This document shows, in pieces, positions 35,166-44,248 of a stretch of DNA of 64,000 nucleotides. This DNA is from Candidatus Alistipes avicola. Its GTDB lineage: Bacteria > Bacteroidota > Bacteroidia > Bacteroidales > Rikenellaceae. The first letter of the stretch is position 1. Each line of letters begins with the position of its first letter. The DNA is taken from contig DWYR01000011.1 in NCBI GenBank assembly GCA_019118565.1, positions 62,001 through 126,000 of the forward strand, in the 5' to 3' direction. Under the pieces are notes generated by a model that was given only the letters and a program-made list of their open reading frames with translations, was not told the DNA's origin and searched no databases. The position numbers and the translations under genes were made by a program.

Positions 35166-36458
35166 TTATTCCACAACTTCCGCAACGACGAAGTTGCTGC
35201 CGCCGATGAAGATCATATCCTCCTCGCAGGCCAGCTCCCTGGCGCGGGCCAATGCTCCGGCGACCGTGTCGATCACCTCGCCGTCCAGTCCGAACTCTTT
35301 GGCCTTCTCGGCAAGTGTCGCCGCCGGGAGGGCCCGTTCGTTGCTCGGTTGGGTGAAGAGATAGCGGGCCTCTTTGGGGAAGAGAGGGAGTACGGCCGAA
35401 ATTTCCTTGTCATTGACAAATCCCAGGATGCAGAAGAGGGTCTTGTGAGGGGTCTGGGCCAACTGCTCGACGACATATTTGATACCGTGAGCATTATGTC
35501 CCGTATCGCAGATGGTGAGCGGATGCTCGGCGAGTTTCTGCCAGCGGCCTTTCAGGGCGGTTGAGGAGGCCGCTGAACTCATCCCTTCGCGCAGGGCCCG
35601 GACGGAGATCGTCAGCGGAGTCTCCTGATGGAGCAGATCGATTGCCGTAACGGCGGTTATTACATTGTGAATTTGGTAATTGCCCATCAAGTCCAAATCC
35701 AGATGGAAGATTTTGTTGTCGCGATTCCTCTGCACGGAGAAGCATTGTTTATCCGTCCCCATCGAATGATTGATACAGGTGAATTCATTTTCGGCGTAGA
35801 CGATTTTGGACATCTTCTCCGATGCGGCCTGCTCGAATACGTGGTTGTAGCGGTCGTCCATCTCTCCGATGACGACAGGGACGCTTTTCTTGATGATGCC
35901 GGCTTTCTCGGCCGCGATCTTGGGTAGGGTGTCCCCCAGCAGGGCCATGTGGTCCATGCCGATATTGGTGACGACGCTCAGAATCGGAACGATGATGTTG
36001 GTGGCATCGAGCCGTCCGCCCAGCCCCGTTTCGATAACGGCTACCTCGACATCGCTCTGGGCAAAGTAGTCGAAGGCGAGCGCTGTGGTCATCTCGAAGA
36101 ACGAGAGCCCCAGTTCGGTCATCGTCGCGTGGTGTTTGTCCACAAAGTTTACGACTTTCTGTTTGGGGATCATCTCACCGTCCACCAGGATACGTTCGCG
36201 GAAGTCGTTCAGGTGGGGCGACGTGTAGAGTCCCGTACGGTATCCGGCCTGTTGCAGAACGGCTGCGAGAATGTGCGATACGGAGCCTTTGCCGTTGGTG
36301 CCGGCGATGTGGATCGTATAAAAGTTACGCTGGGGGTTTCCCAGTTGTTTGCAGAACGCCGTGATGCGTTCCAGCCCCGGTTTGTAGGCTTCAGGCCCCT
36401 TCTCCTGGTACGATGCGAGCGACGAGAAGAGAAATTCGAGCGTTTGGTTATAATTCAT
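35166..36458 (-). CDS. folC: Folylpolyglutamate / dihydrofolate synthase
   Basis: Adds glutamates to folates and probably makes dihydrofolate from dihydropteroate. Mur-ligase-type fold: P-loop GTNGKGS (53-59), ETGLGGRLDATN with the Mg-site residues, MDHMALLGDTLPKIAAEKAGIIK split over two conserved blocks, and CDTGHNAHG in the C-terminal domain. Length 430 is normal. It lies 65 bp downstream of lnt on the same strand. Confidence 0.93.
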   Translation of the reverse strand: MNYNQTLEFLFSSLASYQEKGPEAYKPGLERITAFCKQLGNPQRNFYTIHIAGTNGKGSVSHILAAVLQQAGYRTGLYTSPHLNDFRERILVDGEMIPKQKVVNFVDKHHATMTELGLSFFEMTTALAFDYFAQSDVEVAVIETGLGGRLDATNIIVPILSVVTNIGMDHMALLGDTLPKIAAEKAGIIKKSVPVVIGEMDDRYNHVFEQAASEKMSKIVYAENEFTCINHSMGTDKQCFSVQRNRDNKIFHLDLDLMGNYQIHNVITAVTAIDLLHQETPLTISVRALREGMSSAASSTALKGRWQKLAEHPLTICDTGHNAHGIKYVVEQLAQTPHKTLFCILGFVNDKEISAVLPLFPKEARYLFTQPSNERALPAATLAEKAKEFGLDGEVIDTVAGALARARELACEEDMIFIGGSNFVVAEVVE

Positions 36459-36523
36459 AATGTCCAGTTTCCGGCCCCGTCCGGATTTTTAAGCGGGTTT
36501 TATGAAGTTTTTTGGTTGTTCGT

Positions 36524-38095
36524 TTATTCTACCAGGTAGTTCTTTTTTCGGACGCGGTAGGCGATGTAGTAGAGGATGCAGAGTCCCATCACATATTCGG
36601 ATATGCGCCCCAGATAATCCCCGTAACGCGTGTAGAAGGTCATTTTGTTGTTCAGCTCCACTTCGGAGGTGAGGATGCCCCGACGCTCCCATCCGAGCTT
36701 CTGCAAAACGTCACCACGCGGGTTGATGAACCCCGAAGTTCCCGTGTTTGCACTGCGGGCGATGGCCCGTCGGTGTTCGATGGCCCGCAGCCGCGAGATC
36801 GAGAAGAGAAGTTTGTGTCCGGGAGTGTCGCCCCACCAACCGTCGTTGGAGGAGATTAGCATGGCCTGAGCCCCCTGTTGCACGAATTTCCCGTAGAATC
36901 CTCCGTAAAGACCTTCGTAACAGATCGCAGGTCCTACCGCCACGCCATTGTGCCGGAAAACCGGTCCCGGCTCTCCGACGCCGAGCTGGCCGACCGTTCC
37001 GCCGAGGTCGATCACCAGGAACTTGAGTACCTTGAAGATCCAGGTCGGTGTACTCTCCACCCCGATTACCAATCTCCCCTTGTGGTGAATGGGAAGATAG
37101 TCGGTCGTATCGATGCCGAGAGCCGAGTTGAACTTGTCGTAGTAGCGTCCGCTGTAAGGATCCCGGCGTGCCGTTTCGGTGCGTTCTGCGGGTGTGTAGG
37201 TAATTATCGTTTCAGCTCCGGCAACGATCATTGCCCTCGAATGGTCGTTTTGCAACCAATCTTTCAGTTCCTGAATGAACGGGGCTGTCGAGAGATACTC
37301 TTCGTTGTAGCTGAAGGGCATGACCGTTTCGGGGAGTACGATGAAGTCGGTCTTGTCGGGGACTTGCTCCAGAAGCGATAGTATCAGCTCCTCCTGCATC
37401 CGTTCGGTCCCCTGGATGAATTTGGTTGAATAGGGGTCGATGTTGGGTTGCACGACACTTACCTGAATTGTCCCCTGGTCGGGCGCTTTGTAGCTCCAGA
37501 AGATGATGAGCGACCACAGTATCGGAAGCAGGACGATGGTGCCGGCTCCGATCCAGGCTTTTGCCTGGTGCCTGTGCTGCCATGCCTCGAAGATCACGAT
37601 GTTGCAGAGCAATACCCATAGCGTTCCTCCGAAAATACCGGTGTATTCGTACCATTGTACGGCCCATGTTTCGTGCGAGAACCCGTTGCCGAGCAGCAAC
37701 CAGGGCCATGAGAAATCGCCGACCGTGTACCAGTATTCGGTTGCGATCCATCCCGATACGAGCAGGGTGTAGACGAGAGCTTTCGGTCCTTTCTTCGATA
37801 CGGTATGGAACAACATGAAAGCGATCATGTTGAGGGTGGATGATGCGAGTGTTGCGGCAAAGGGGCCGACGGGAGTTGCAAGCCAGATCCACCAGATTGT
37901 AAAAGCGTTCCATAATACGAAAGTGAGTAAAGCCCAACCGAACATACCCCACCAGGCTCGACGTGAACTGTCGTAGGTACTGCTGATCCAGAGCAGAGGT
38001 ACCAACCCGATCAGCAGGGTCAGACCGGTTCCTCCGAGCCATCCCGGGGAGAGCAGGAGGGCCGAACAGAATACGGCTGCGATTTTACGCCACAT
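36524..38095 (-). CDS. lnt: Apolipoprotein N-acyltransferase
   Basis: Adds the third acyl chain to lipoproteins at the inner membrane. Six to eight helices (about 5-205 and a final one near 495-515) flank a periplasmic nitrilase domain in which the triad is visible: Glu256 (VLPETVMPF), Lys339 (HHKGRLV) and Cys392 (AICYEG). Length 523 is usual. The several lipoprotein genes in the window are natural substrates. It precedes folC and has a -7 element about 90 bp upstream. Confidence 0.93.
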   Translation of the reverse strand: MWRKIAAVFCSALLLSPGWLGGTGLTLLIGLVPLLWISSTYDSSRRAWWGMFGWALLTFVLWNAFTIWWIWLATPVGPFAATLASSTLNMIAFMLFHTVSKKGPKALVYTLLVSGWIATEYWYTVGDFSWPWLLLGNGFSHETWAVQWYEYTGIFGGTLWVLLCNIVIFEAWQHRHQAKAWIGAGTIVLLPILWSLIIFWSYKAPDQGTIQVSVVQPNIDPYSTKFIQGTERMQEELILSLLEQVPDKTDFIVLPETVMPFSYNEEYLSTAPFIQELKDWLQNDHSRAMIVAGAETIITYTPAERTETARRDPYSGRYYDKFNSALGIDTTDYLPIHHKGRLVIGVESTPTWIFKVLKFLVIDLGGTVGQLGVGEPGPVFRHNGVAVGPAICYEGLYGGFYGKFVQQGAQAMLISSNDGWWGDTPGHKLLFSISRLRAIEHRRAIARSANTGTSGFINPRGDVLQKLGWERRGILTSEVELNNKMTFYTRYGDYLGRISEYVMGLCILYYIAYRVRKKNYLVE

Positions 38096-38186
38096 GAATT
38101 TCGTATATTGAATTGGTTATCTGTTTGTTATGAAGAGGAATGGTGCGCGGTTGTCCTGATTGCGATATATCCCTGTTTTAACGGGA

Positions 38187-38218
38187 CAAAATTAACCAAA
38201 CCGTGGCAGATTCACAAG
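38187..38218 (-). promoter_or_regulatory. Promoter for lnt-folC
   Basis: Minus strand: CTTG (38218-38215, three of four of TTTG), a 20-nt spacer and TAATTTTG (38194-38187). The predicted leader to the lnt ATG is about 85 nt. Confidence 0.5.
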
Positions 38219-38334
38219 AAAATGTTACGACAATCTGCCGAGTTCGTTGCAGAACGGATTTTGTCCGGTTTGTAAAAGCGAAGACGGATCAAGAGAAAAC
38301 TCGATCCATCTCGTTTTATGCAATAGTTTCGGAT

Positions 38335-38511
38335 TTAGCGGAGATCCTCCTGTGAAGGGATCTCCTCCGATGCAGGGTGGTTTTCATTTTGAGTGGTCGT
38401 ACTCTTTTTGATCTCAATCATCGAGGTGTAGGAGCCGTGATGCAGGGCTGCCAGAACGATGACTGCCAGTGAGGCGATGGCAACGATGATGCCGATGATT
38501 CGTTTAATCAT
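38335..38511 (-). CDS. 58-residue single-helix membrane protein
   Basis: A small gene not recognised as a known family. The product starts MIKRIIGIIVAIASLAVIVL, a basic N-terminus and one hydrophobic helix (about residues 4-24), then a 34-residue polar tail rich in Thr, Glu and Asn. The ATG (38511-38509) overlaps the end of the S41 protease gene by 8 bp (ATGATTAA), a translational-coupling arrangement, and both are in the DUF3078-S41 run. The helix would place the tail in the periplasm if the N-terminus is inside. A role with the protease is inferred from coupling only. Confidence 0.65.
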   Translation of the reverse strand: MIKRIIGIIVAIASLAVIVLAALHHGSYTSMIEIKKSTTTQNENHPASEEIPSQEDLR

Positions 38512-40141
38512 GTTTTTCGTCTTTTAAGGTTTCGATTGCCCGCATCATGACCGGGTCGATCGTATAGATGGTACCGTAGAATCCGCTCTCGATCAGCGGG
38601 GTGTTACGCCCGATGTAGGCGTGCAGCTGTGCCTCGATCAGCGGACGTGACACGGCGATCTGCCCGTAGTTCGGAGCGACACCGTTGCGGGCGGCATAGC
38701 GGATGAAGTCATCGACGAGCGTCTGGTTCTGCTCGAAGAACTTGTTGAGTGCGTCGAGTGAATGAATCTCGTTGAGGGCATCGCGATGACGGTCGGCATA
38801 GTCGAGCGTATAGCGGTAGAGGATGTTGCGTCCCGTGACCTCAAGGAAGTAGCGGGTTATGAGGGTCGTATCGGCCGGGACGAACAGGTCGGGCATGATG
38901 CCGCCTCCGCCATAGACCACTTTCCCTTTCGGGGTGATCTTCTTCAGCGAGTCGGCAAAGTGGATGCTGTCGGCCGAGAAGAACTCGTTGTGCGTGTAGC
39001 GGTTCCAGAGCTCCTCCTCGTATCCCTGTGCATCGCCGTTCACGTAGGGCTTCTGAATTGAACGTCCGGTCGGAGTGTAATAGCGGGCCGTTGTCAGCCG
39101 CAGGGCCGATCCGTCTGGATAGGGGATCTGGCGTTGTACCAGGCCTTTGCCGAACGAACGGCGTCCGATGATCGTGCCCCGGTCGTTGTCCTGAAGGGCA
39201 CCCGCCAGGATTTCGCTGGACGATGCGCTGAATTCGTCGATCAGCACGGCGAGGGGCAGATCCTGGAATCGGCCGTTGCCGTTGCTGTATTCGTTGACCC
39301 TATCCTTGTTGCGGTCTTCGGTGTAGACGATCAGCGAATTCTGGGGTAGGAACTCGTTGGCGATCAGAATCGCCTGGTCGAGGAATCCGCCCGAATTGCC
39401 CCGCAGGTCGAAGATGAGGCTCTCCATTCCCTCCGCCTTCAGGGTGTCGATCGCCTTGACGATCTCCTCATGCGAGGTGACGGCGAACTGGGAGAGTTTG
39501 AGGTATCCGATCTTGTCGGGCAGCATGAACGAGGCCTCGACGCTCTTGAGCGGGATCGCATCGCGGGTTACTTCGACAACGACCGGATCGGTAATTCCCT
39601 GCCGTTCGAGCGACAGTTTGACCTTGCTCCCCCGTTTGCCCCGCAACCGTTTGACAATATCCCGTTGGGGAATCTTCTGCCCGGCGACGAGCGAATCGTT
39701 GATCCGGATGATGCGGTCTCCCGCCTTGACTCCGGCCCGGTCGCTTGGTCCGGAGGGGATTACGTTGAGGACGATCACCGTGTCGGGAGCCATGTTGAAC
39801 ACGATGCCGATCCCGTCGAACTTACCTTGGAGCGGTTCGTTGACGGCCTGCATCTCCGAGGCGGGGATATAGACCGAGTGGGGATCCAGCTCCTCCATCA
39901 GCATCGGAATGACGCGTTCGGCGAGCGTATCGATCGAGATCGAGTCCACGTATTGGGTTTCGATCAGCGAGAGCGTGTAGGAGAGCTTGTCGGATCGATT
40001 TTGGGACATTTGGGTGTAGAGCGCGCGAATCTGGTTCTCGATGTTGCTGCGGCCCGCATAGCGTCCCAGCAGGAGGCCGAGGACGACGGCTACGGCCAGC
40101 AGAAACGGCATCAGAATGGCGCGACGAGAGTTGCGGTACAT
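38504..40141 (-). CDS. S41 C-terminal processing protease (second copy)
   Basis: Second Ser/Lys protease in the window. A signal-anchor helix (about 8-25) is followed by a PDZ domain (about 95-165, GPSDRAGVKAGDRIIRIND) and the S41 core with DEFSASSSEILAG (catalytic Ser) and RRSFGKGLVQ (catalytic Lys). A shorter C-terminal helical region than in the first copy ends near 545. It lies 3 bp after the DUF3078 gene and is coupled to the 58-residue membrane protein gene. Substrates are unknown. Confidence 0.92.
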   Translation of the reverse strand: MYRNSRRAILMPFLLAVAVVLGLLLGRYAGRSNIENQIRALYTQMSQNRSDKLSYTLSLIETQYVDSISIDTLAERVIPMLMEELDPHSVYIPASEMQAVNEPLQGKFDGIGIVFNMAPDTVIVLNVIPSGPSDRAGVKAGDRIIRINDSLVAGQKIPQRDIVKRLRGKRGSKVKLSLERQGITDPVVVEVTRDAIPLKSVEASFMLPDKIGYLKLSQFAVTSHEEIVKAIDTLKAEGMESLIFDLRGNSGGFLDQAILIANEFLPQNSLIVYTEDRNKDRVNEYSNGNGRFQDLPLAVLIDEFSASSSEILAGALQDNDRGTIIGRRSFGKGLVQRQIPYPDGSALRLTTARYYTPTGRSIQKPYVNGDAQGYEEELWNRYTHNEFFSADSIHFADSLKKITPKGKVVYGGGGIMPDLFVPADTTLITRYFLEVTGRNILYRYTLDYADRHRDALNEIHSLDALNKFFEQNQTLVDDFIRYAARNGVAPNYGQIAVSRPLIEAQLHAYIGRNTPLIESGFYGTIYTIDPVMMRAIETLKDEKHD

Positions 40142-40144
40142 GAT

Positions 40145-41317
40145 TTATTTGTTGTTGAATGTGTAGGTCAAGCCCACGCTCAGCAGTAGCTGGGTCTGGA
40201 TGTCGTAGTTCTGGGCGCGATTATAATACAGCTGGAAATTGAACGTAGTGGATAGGTATTTTGTTGCCTTGATATCGAGTGTATTCTCCCATCGTACCGT
40301 CGGGTGAATCGTCAGGGTCGGTTTGTTCCCGATTTCTCCGCTGTTTTCCCACGCTTGAACTGCATTTTTATAGTTATCGAAGTTCGAGTAGCGGTTTTTC
40401 GAATTGAGGTTCGAGAGCCATCCCATGAAGGAGAAGAGCGTGGTTCGATACCGGAAAACACCTTTTTTACCGAACGTACGGTCGAAATCGATCTGAATCG
40501 AGGAACCTCCTTCGTATTTCGAGGATTGGTCCGGATTGACCAAACCGTAGGCCTGCCATCCCGGTTTGTCGTCCCAGACGTTGTTGCGGATCGAGGCGCT
40601 TTCTACGAAAATGGCACTCAGGGCCAGGGGAGATACGTTCACCTTGATCGGGAACTTCTGACTGGGACAGGTATAGGTGAAACCGCCCGATACATCGAGA
40701 TAGCCTGGAGCCATGAAGGTACTTTTGCGGTCATTGACGGTCTGTTGCGAACGGGAGACGTAGCCGTTGGCGAACTGGCTTCGGAACTTGATGATCGAGG
40801 CGATCGCCCAGTTCTTTCCCAGTGAGTAGGCCGGCGAAGTGGTTATTTGGAATTCATCTTGATTTTTGAACCAAATGCCCTGGCTTGAGGTGACTCCGTT
40901 GTCCTCTACTTCGACGTTCATGCGGTTGTAGCCGAATTTTGCATCGAATCGGGTTTCGATCGAAAAACGTTTTTTCGTAAAGGTGTGTTGTAGGAACAAG
41001 GTTGCGGTGAGCCCGATCGAGTTGTCTCCTCCCGATGTTTCGATCCACGAGTCGCTGTACGAGGCGACGGATCCCATCACTCCTCCTCCTAACTCCAATT
41101 TGTTGCGCTCTTTGCGAATTGCGGCACGTTCGGCCCGGTAACGGGCCTGACTGAAATAGCTGTTTGCATCTACGCGAGAATTTTTGACCTGCGTGTCGAG
41201 AATGGTCGTTGGCGGGGTATTCTGGGTTTCGTCGACCTCTATGGTGATTTGTGCGGCGGCCGGAACGGATATTCCCAGAAGCACGAGTAAAGAGAGGATC
41301 GGGTAGATTCTTTTCAT
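40145..41317 (-). CDS. DUF3078 outer-membrane protein
   Basis: Predicted outer-membrane beta-barrel of 390 residues. The ATG at 41317 gives a signal peptide (MKRIYPILSLLVLLG...AAA, about 1-22); an upstream frame extension is not signal-like. The remainder is rich in alternating aromatic beta strands such as FSIETRFDAKFGYNRM and TFNFQLYYNRAQNYDIQ, ending with a strand LLLSVGLTYTFNN. This composition fits DUF3078, a Bacteroidota family of unknown function. It is first in the run with the second S41 protease. A minus-strand -7 element stands at 41345-41352. Confidence 0.82.
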   Translation of the reverse strand: MKRIYPILSLLVLLGISVPAAAQITIEVDETQNTPPTTILDTQVKNSRVDANSYFSQARYRAERAAIRKERNKLELGGGVMGSVASYSDSWIETSGGDNSIGLTATLFLQHTFTKKRFSIETRFDAKFGYNRMNVEVEDNGVTSSQGIWFKNQDEFQITTSPAYSLGKNWAIASIIKFRSQFANGYVSRSQQTVNDRKSTFMAPGYLDVSGGFTYTCPSQKFPIKVNVSPLALSAIFVESASIRNNVWDDKPGWQAYGLVNPDQSSKYEGGSSIQIDFDRTFGKKGVFRYRTTLFSFMGWLSNLNSKNRYSNFDNYKNAVQAWENSGEIGNKPTLTIHPTVRWENTLDIKATKYLSTTFNFQLYYNRAQNYDIQTQLLLSVGLTYTFNNK

Positions 41318-41344
41318 AAAAAAGAAGTGTGATGTTTGATTGAG

Positions 41345-41352
41345 CAAAATTA
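41345..41352 (-). promoter_or_regulatory. -7 element for the DUF3078-S41 run
   Basis: CAAAATTA reads TAATTTTG on the minus strand, 28 bp before the DUF3078 ATG. No -33 match was seen. Confidence 0.45.
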
Positions 41353-41373
41353 AGGATTTTCCTATAAAAACCC

Positions 41374-41381
41374 TACATTTG
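41374..41381 (+). promoter_or_regulatory. -7 element for nfo
   Basis: TACATTTG matches TAnnTTTG, 78 bp before the nfo ATG. It is back-to-back with the DUF3078 element. No -33 match was seen. Confidence 0.42.
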
Positions 41382-41459
41382 TGAAAGATATGATACTTCA
41401 CCTCTTCTTCCTTACGTTTTGAGAGGAGAGGAATAATTTAAAAAAGAGACAATCGACGT

Positions 41460-42305
41460 ATGAAATATTTTGGAGCACACGTAAGTGCGGCGGGCGGGCC
41501 CGAGAATGCCCCGTTGAATGCCCGGCGCATCGGGGCGACCGGATTCGCCCTCTTTACGAAGAATCAGCGCCAGTGGCAGGCACCGCCGCTCGGTGCGGCA
41601 CAAATCGAGGCTTTCCGCCGGAATTGCGAGGAGGCCGGTTACGCGCCGCAGAGCATCCTGCCTCATGACAGTTATCTGATTAATCTGGGACACCCGGACC
41701 AGGAGGGGTTGGAGAAGTCGCGGGCGGCTTTCGTGGACGAAATGAGCCGTTGTGAGGCGCTGGGTCTCGATCGGCTTAACTTCCATCCGGGCAGCCATTT
41801 GAATCGGATTCCGGTGGACAAATGTCTGGATCGGATCGCCGAGTCGATCAACATTGCGCTCGATAAGACACATGGCGTGACGGCCGTGATTGAGAATACG
41901 GCGGGACAGGGCAGCAACCTGGGTTTCGAGTTCGAACACCTGGCCCACATCATTGACAAGGTCGAAGATAAATCCCGCGTGGGATTCTGCATCGATACGT
42001 GCCACGCCTTTGCCGCCGGTTACGACCTGCGTACGGCCGAAGCGTGTGATGATTCGTTTGCCCGACTGGATCGGATTGTCGGGTTGAAGTACCTTCGCGG
42101 AATGCACCTGAACGATGCCCTCAAGGTGATGGGCAGCCGGGTCGACCGTCATGCCCCGCTTGGGAAAGGAACCCTGGGAGTCGAGTGTTTCCGCTATATC
42201 GCCCGTGATCCCCGTTTCGATGGTATTCCGTTGATTCTCGAAACGCCCGACGAGTCGTTGTGGCCCGAGGAGATCGCCCTACTCAAGCGTTTTGCCGAGG
42301 AGTAA
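41460..42305 (+). CDS. nfo: Deoxyribonuclease IV (AP endonuclease)
   Basis: Zinc-dependent endonuclease that cuts DNA at abasic sites. The TIM-barrel metal motifs are present: [10 protein letters not shown] at the start, [32 protein letters not shown] and LILETPDE. Length 281 is normal. It is transcribed alone from a -7 element at 41374 and ends at a strong bidirectional terminator shared with the convergent aminotransferase gene. Confidence 0.96.
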   Translation: MKYFGAHVSAAGGPENAPLNARRIGATGFALFTKNQRQWQAPPLGAAQIEAFRRNCEEAGYAPQSILPHDSYLINLGHPDQEGLEKSRAAFVDEMSRCEALGLDRLNFHPGSHLNRIPVDKCLDRIAESINIALDKTHGVTAVIENTAGQGSNLGFEFEHLAHIIDKVEDKSRVGFCIDTCHAFAAGYDLRTAEACDDSFARLDRIVGLKYLRGMHLNDALKVMGSRVDRHAPLGKGTLGVECFRYIARDPRFDGIPLILETPDESLWPEEIALLKRFAEE

Positions 42306-42319
42306 ACCGCTAAATGAAC

Positions 42320-42357
42320 AAAAAGCCCCGTATCCAAGATCGGATACGGGGCTTTTT
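42320..42357. terminator. Bidirectional terminator (nfo / aminotransferase)
   Basis: A perfect 16-bp stem (42320-42335 with 42342-42357) and 6-nt loop, with A/T-runs at both ends, lies between convergent stops at 42305 and 42363. Confidence 0.9.
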
Positions 42358-42362
42358 ATTGT

Positions 42363-43562
42363 TTAAAGTCGGTCCAGACACTCGCGGATAATCCGTGCGC
42401 TGTCGCGGATCTCCTCTTCGGAGATGGTCAGCGGCGGAGAGATGCGGAAGGCCGTGTCGCAATAGAGGAACCAGTCGCTCAGGATGCCGTTCTCCTTGAA
42501 GAGTTCCATCATGCGGTACATCTTCTCGGACGATCCCAGTTCGACGGCCAACAACAGGCCGCAGCGCCGGATCTCCACCACCTGCGGGTGATCCTTCAGC
42601 AACTCTTCGTAGAGGGCTCCCTTCTGCTCGACCTCTTCCACCACATGGTTGTCGATCAGGTATTCGAGCAGTGCCAATCCGGCGGCACAACATACCGGAT
42701 GGCCGCCGAAAGTGGTGATGTGCCCCAAAACCGGGTTGCTTTGCAGTGTATCCATCACCTCCTTGCGGGCAATGAATGCACCGAGCGGCATACCGCCGCC
42801 GAAAGCCTTGGCCAGACAGACGATGTCGGGCAGGATGCCGTATTTCTGCATGGCGAACAGGGCTCCCGTACGACCCATGCCAGTCTGTATCTCGTCGAAA
42901 ATCAACAGCGCACCGGTCTGGTCGCACCGCAGGCGCAGCGCTTCGAGCCATTCGGGGTCGGGAAGCCGTACGCCGGCTTCGCCCTGTACCGGTTCCATGA
43001 TGATGCCTGCCGTCCGCTCCGTGATAAGGTTCAACTGCTCGAAATCGTTGAAATCGATAGCACGCACATTGGGCAGCAGCGGACGGAAGGCCTCTTTCCA
43101 CTCTTCTCCTTCGGGTTCGCCCATCAGGCTCATGGCTCCCTGTGTGGAGCCGTGGTAGGCGCGTCGCATCGAGATCAGCTCCGTTCGGGCGGTATATCGC
43201 TTGGCCAGTTTCATCGCCCCTTCGATCGCCTCTGCGCCCGAATTGACGAAGTAGACGCTCTCCAGATCGCCGGGCAGCAGTTCGGCCAGCCGGGTAGCGT
43301 ACTGCACCTGCGGCCGCTCGACCATCTCGCCGTAGACCATCACGTGCATATAGTCGGCCGCCTGTCGCTGGACGGCCTCGATAATGCGGGGGTTGGCGTG
43401 CCCGACGTTGTTCACCGAAACGCCGGCTACCAGGTCGTAATAACGTTTTCCTTCGGGGGTATAGAAGAAACTGCCCTCGGCCCGGGCCACCTCGATCATC
43501 AGCGGGCTCGGTGACGTCTGCCCCACGTGGGTCAGAAACTGTTTGCGTAGAATGTTGCTCAT
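42363..43562 (-). CDS. PLP-dependent class III aminotransferase
   Basis: Aminotransferase of the acetylornithine/omega family. The PLP-binding Lys lies in CLAKAFGGGMPLGAFI, preceded by IFDEIQTGMGRTG, and VYFVNSGAEAIEGAMKLA near residue 100 binds the phosphate. Length 399 is usual. It overlaps the trmH-like gene by 4 bp and ends the cvpA-rsgA-trmH run, an unrelated context that gives no substrate clue; ArgD-like or other activity cannot be distinguished. Confidence 0.88.
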   Translation of the reverse strand: MSNILRKQFLTHVGQTSPSPLMIEVARAEGSFFYTPEGKRYYDLVAGVSVNNVGHANPRIIEAVQRQAADYMHVMVYGEMVERPQVQYATRLAELLPGDLESVYFVNSGAEAIEGAMKLAKRYTARTELISMRRAYHGSTQGAMSLMGEPEGEEWKEAFRPLLPNVRAIDFNDFEQLNLITERTAGIIMEPVQGEAGVRLPDPEWLEALRLRCDQTGALLIFDEIQTGMGRTGALFAMQKYGILPDIVCLAKAFGGGMPLGAFIARKEVMDTLQSNPVLGHITTFGGHPVCCAAGLALLEYLIDNHVVEEVEQKGALYEELLKDHPQVVEIRRCGLLLAVELGSSEKMYRMMELFKENGILSDWFLYCDTAFRISPPLTISEEEIRDSARIIRECLDRL

Positions 43563-44248
43563 GGCACTTGGGGGTATTTACGGTTCAGGATGGCTTCGGC
43601 ATCCTGTACGCTGGCATAAGTCCAGCGATATAACAGTTCGGTGCGATCCGCTTCGGTGAGTTGCCACCCTTCGACGCTCGCCCGCATTCGGGCGGAGAGC
43701 ATATAGATCAGGATGGCGGCCGAAGCCGATACGTTGAGGCTCTCGACCATGCCGCACATCGGAATGCGGACAAATTCGTCGGCGGCAGCGATAACCTGCT
43801 GGGAGATGCCGGCGTGCTCGGTCCCGAAAACCAGTGCAAAGGGGCCTTTGCAGACATCGAAGGTCTCCGGGGTGGTGTCTTCACGGTGGGGCGTGGTGGC
43901 GACGATCCGGTAGCCGCGTTTGCGCAGCTCGCGGAGTGCTTCGGTGGTCGAGCGGTGGCGGTTCAGTTCAATCCACTTGTCTGTCCCGCGTACGATGCTC
44001 TGGTTCGGGCTGAACTTGCAGCGATCCTCGATCGTGTGCATCTCCTGCAGCCCGAACGCCTCGCAGTGGCGGACCAGAGCACTGGCATTCTGTGGATGGA
44101 ACGTATTCTCGGTCAGGATGGTCATATAGCGGGTACGGTTGGCGAGCGTGCGTCGCAGAACCTGCTGCCGGGCTTCGGACATGAACTCCTGCAGGTACTC
44201 GATTCGCTCGGTGTACCACTCCAATGGCTTATTTTCGGTATTTTTCAT
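43559..44248 (-). CDS. TrmH/SpoU family RNA methyltransferase
   Basis: SPOUT-fold methyltransferase acting on tRNA or rRNA 2'-OH. The motifs are NTFHPQNASALVRHCEAFGL, FALVFGTEHAGIS and PMCGMVESLNVSASAAILIY in the knot. The N-terminal start and C-terminal helix are longer than in minimal SpoU proteins, consistent with TrmH of tRNA Gm18. It overlaps rsgA by 20 bp and the aminotransferase gene by 4 bp. Confidence 0.88.
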   Translation of the reverse strand: MKNTENKPLEWYTERIEYLQEFMSEARQQVLRRTLANRTRYMTILTENTFHPQNASALVRHCEAFGLQEMHTIEDRCKFSPNQSIVRGTDKWIELNRHRSTTEALRELRKRGYRIVATTPHREDTTPETFDVCKGPFALVFGTEHAGISQQVIAAADEFVRIPMCGMVESLNVSASAAILIYMLSARMRASVEGWQLTEADRTELLYRWTYASVQDAEAILNRKYPQVP

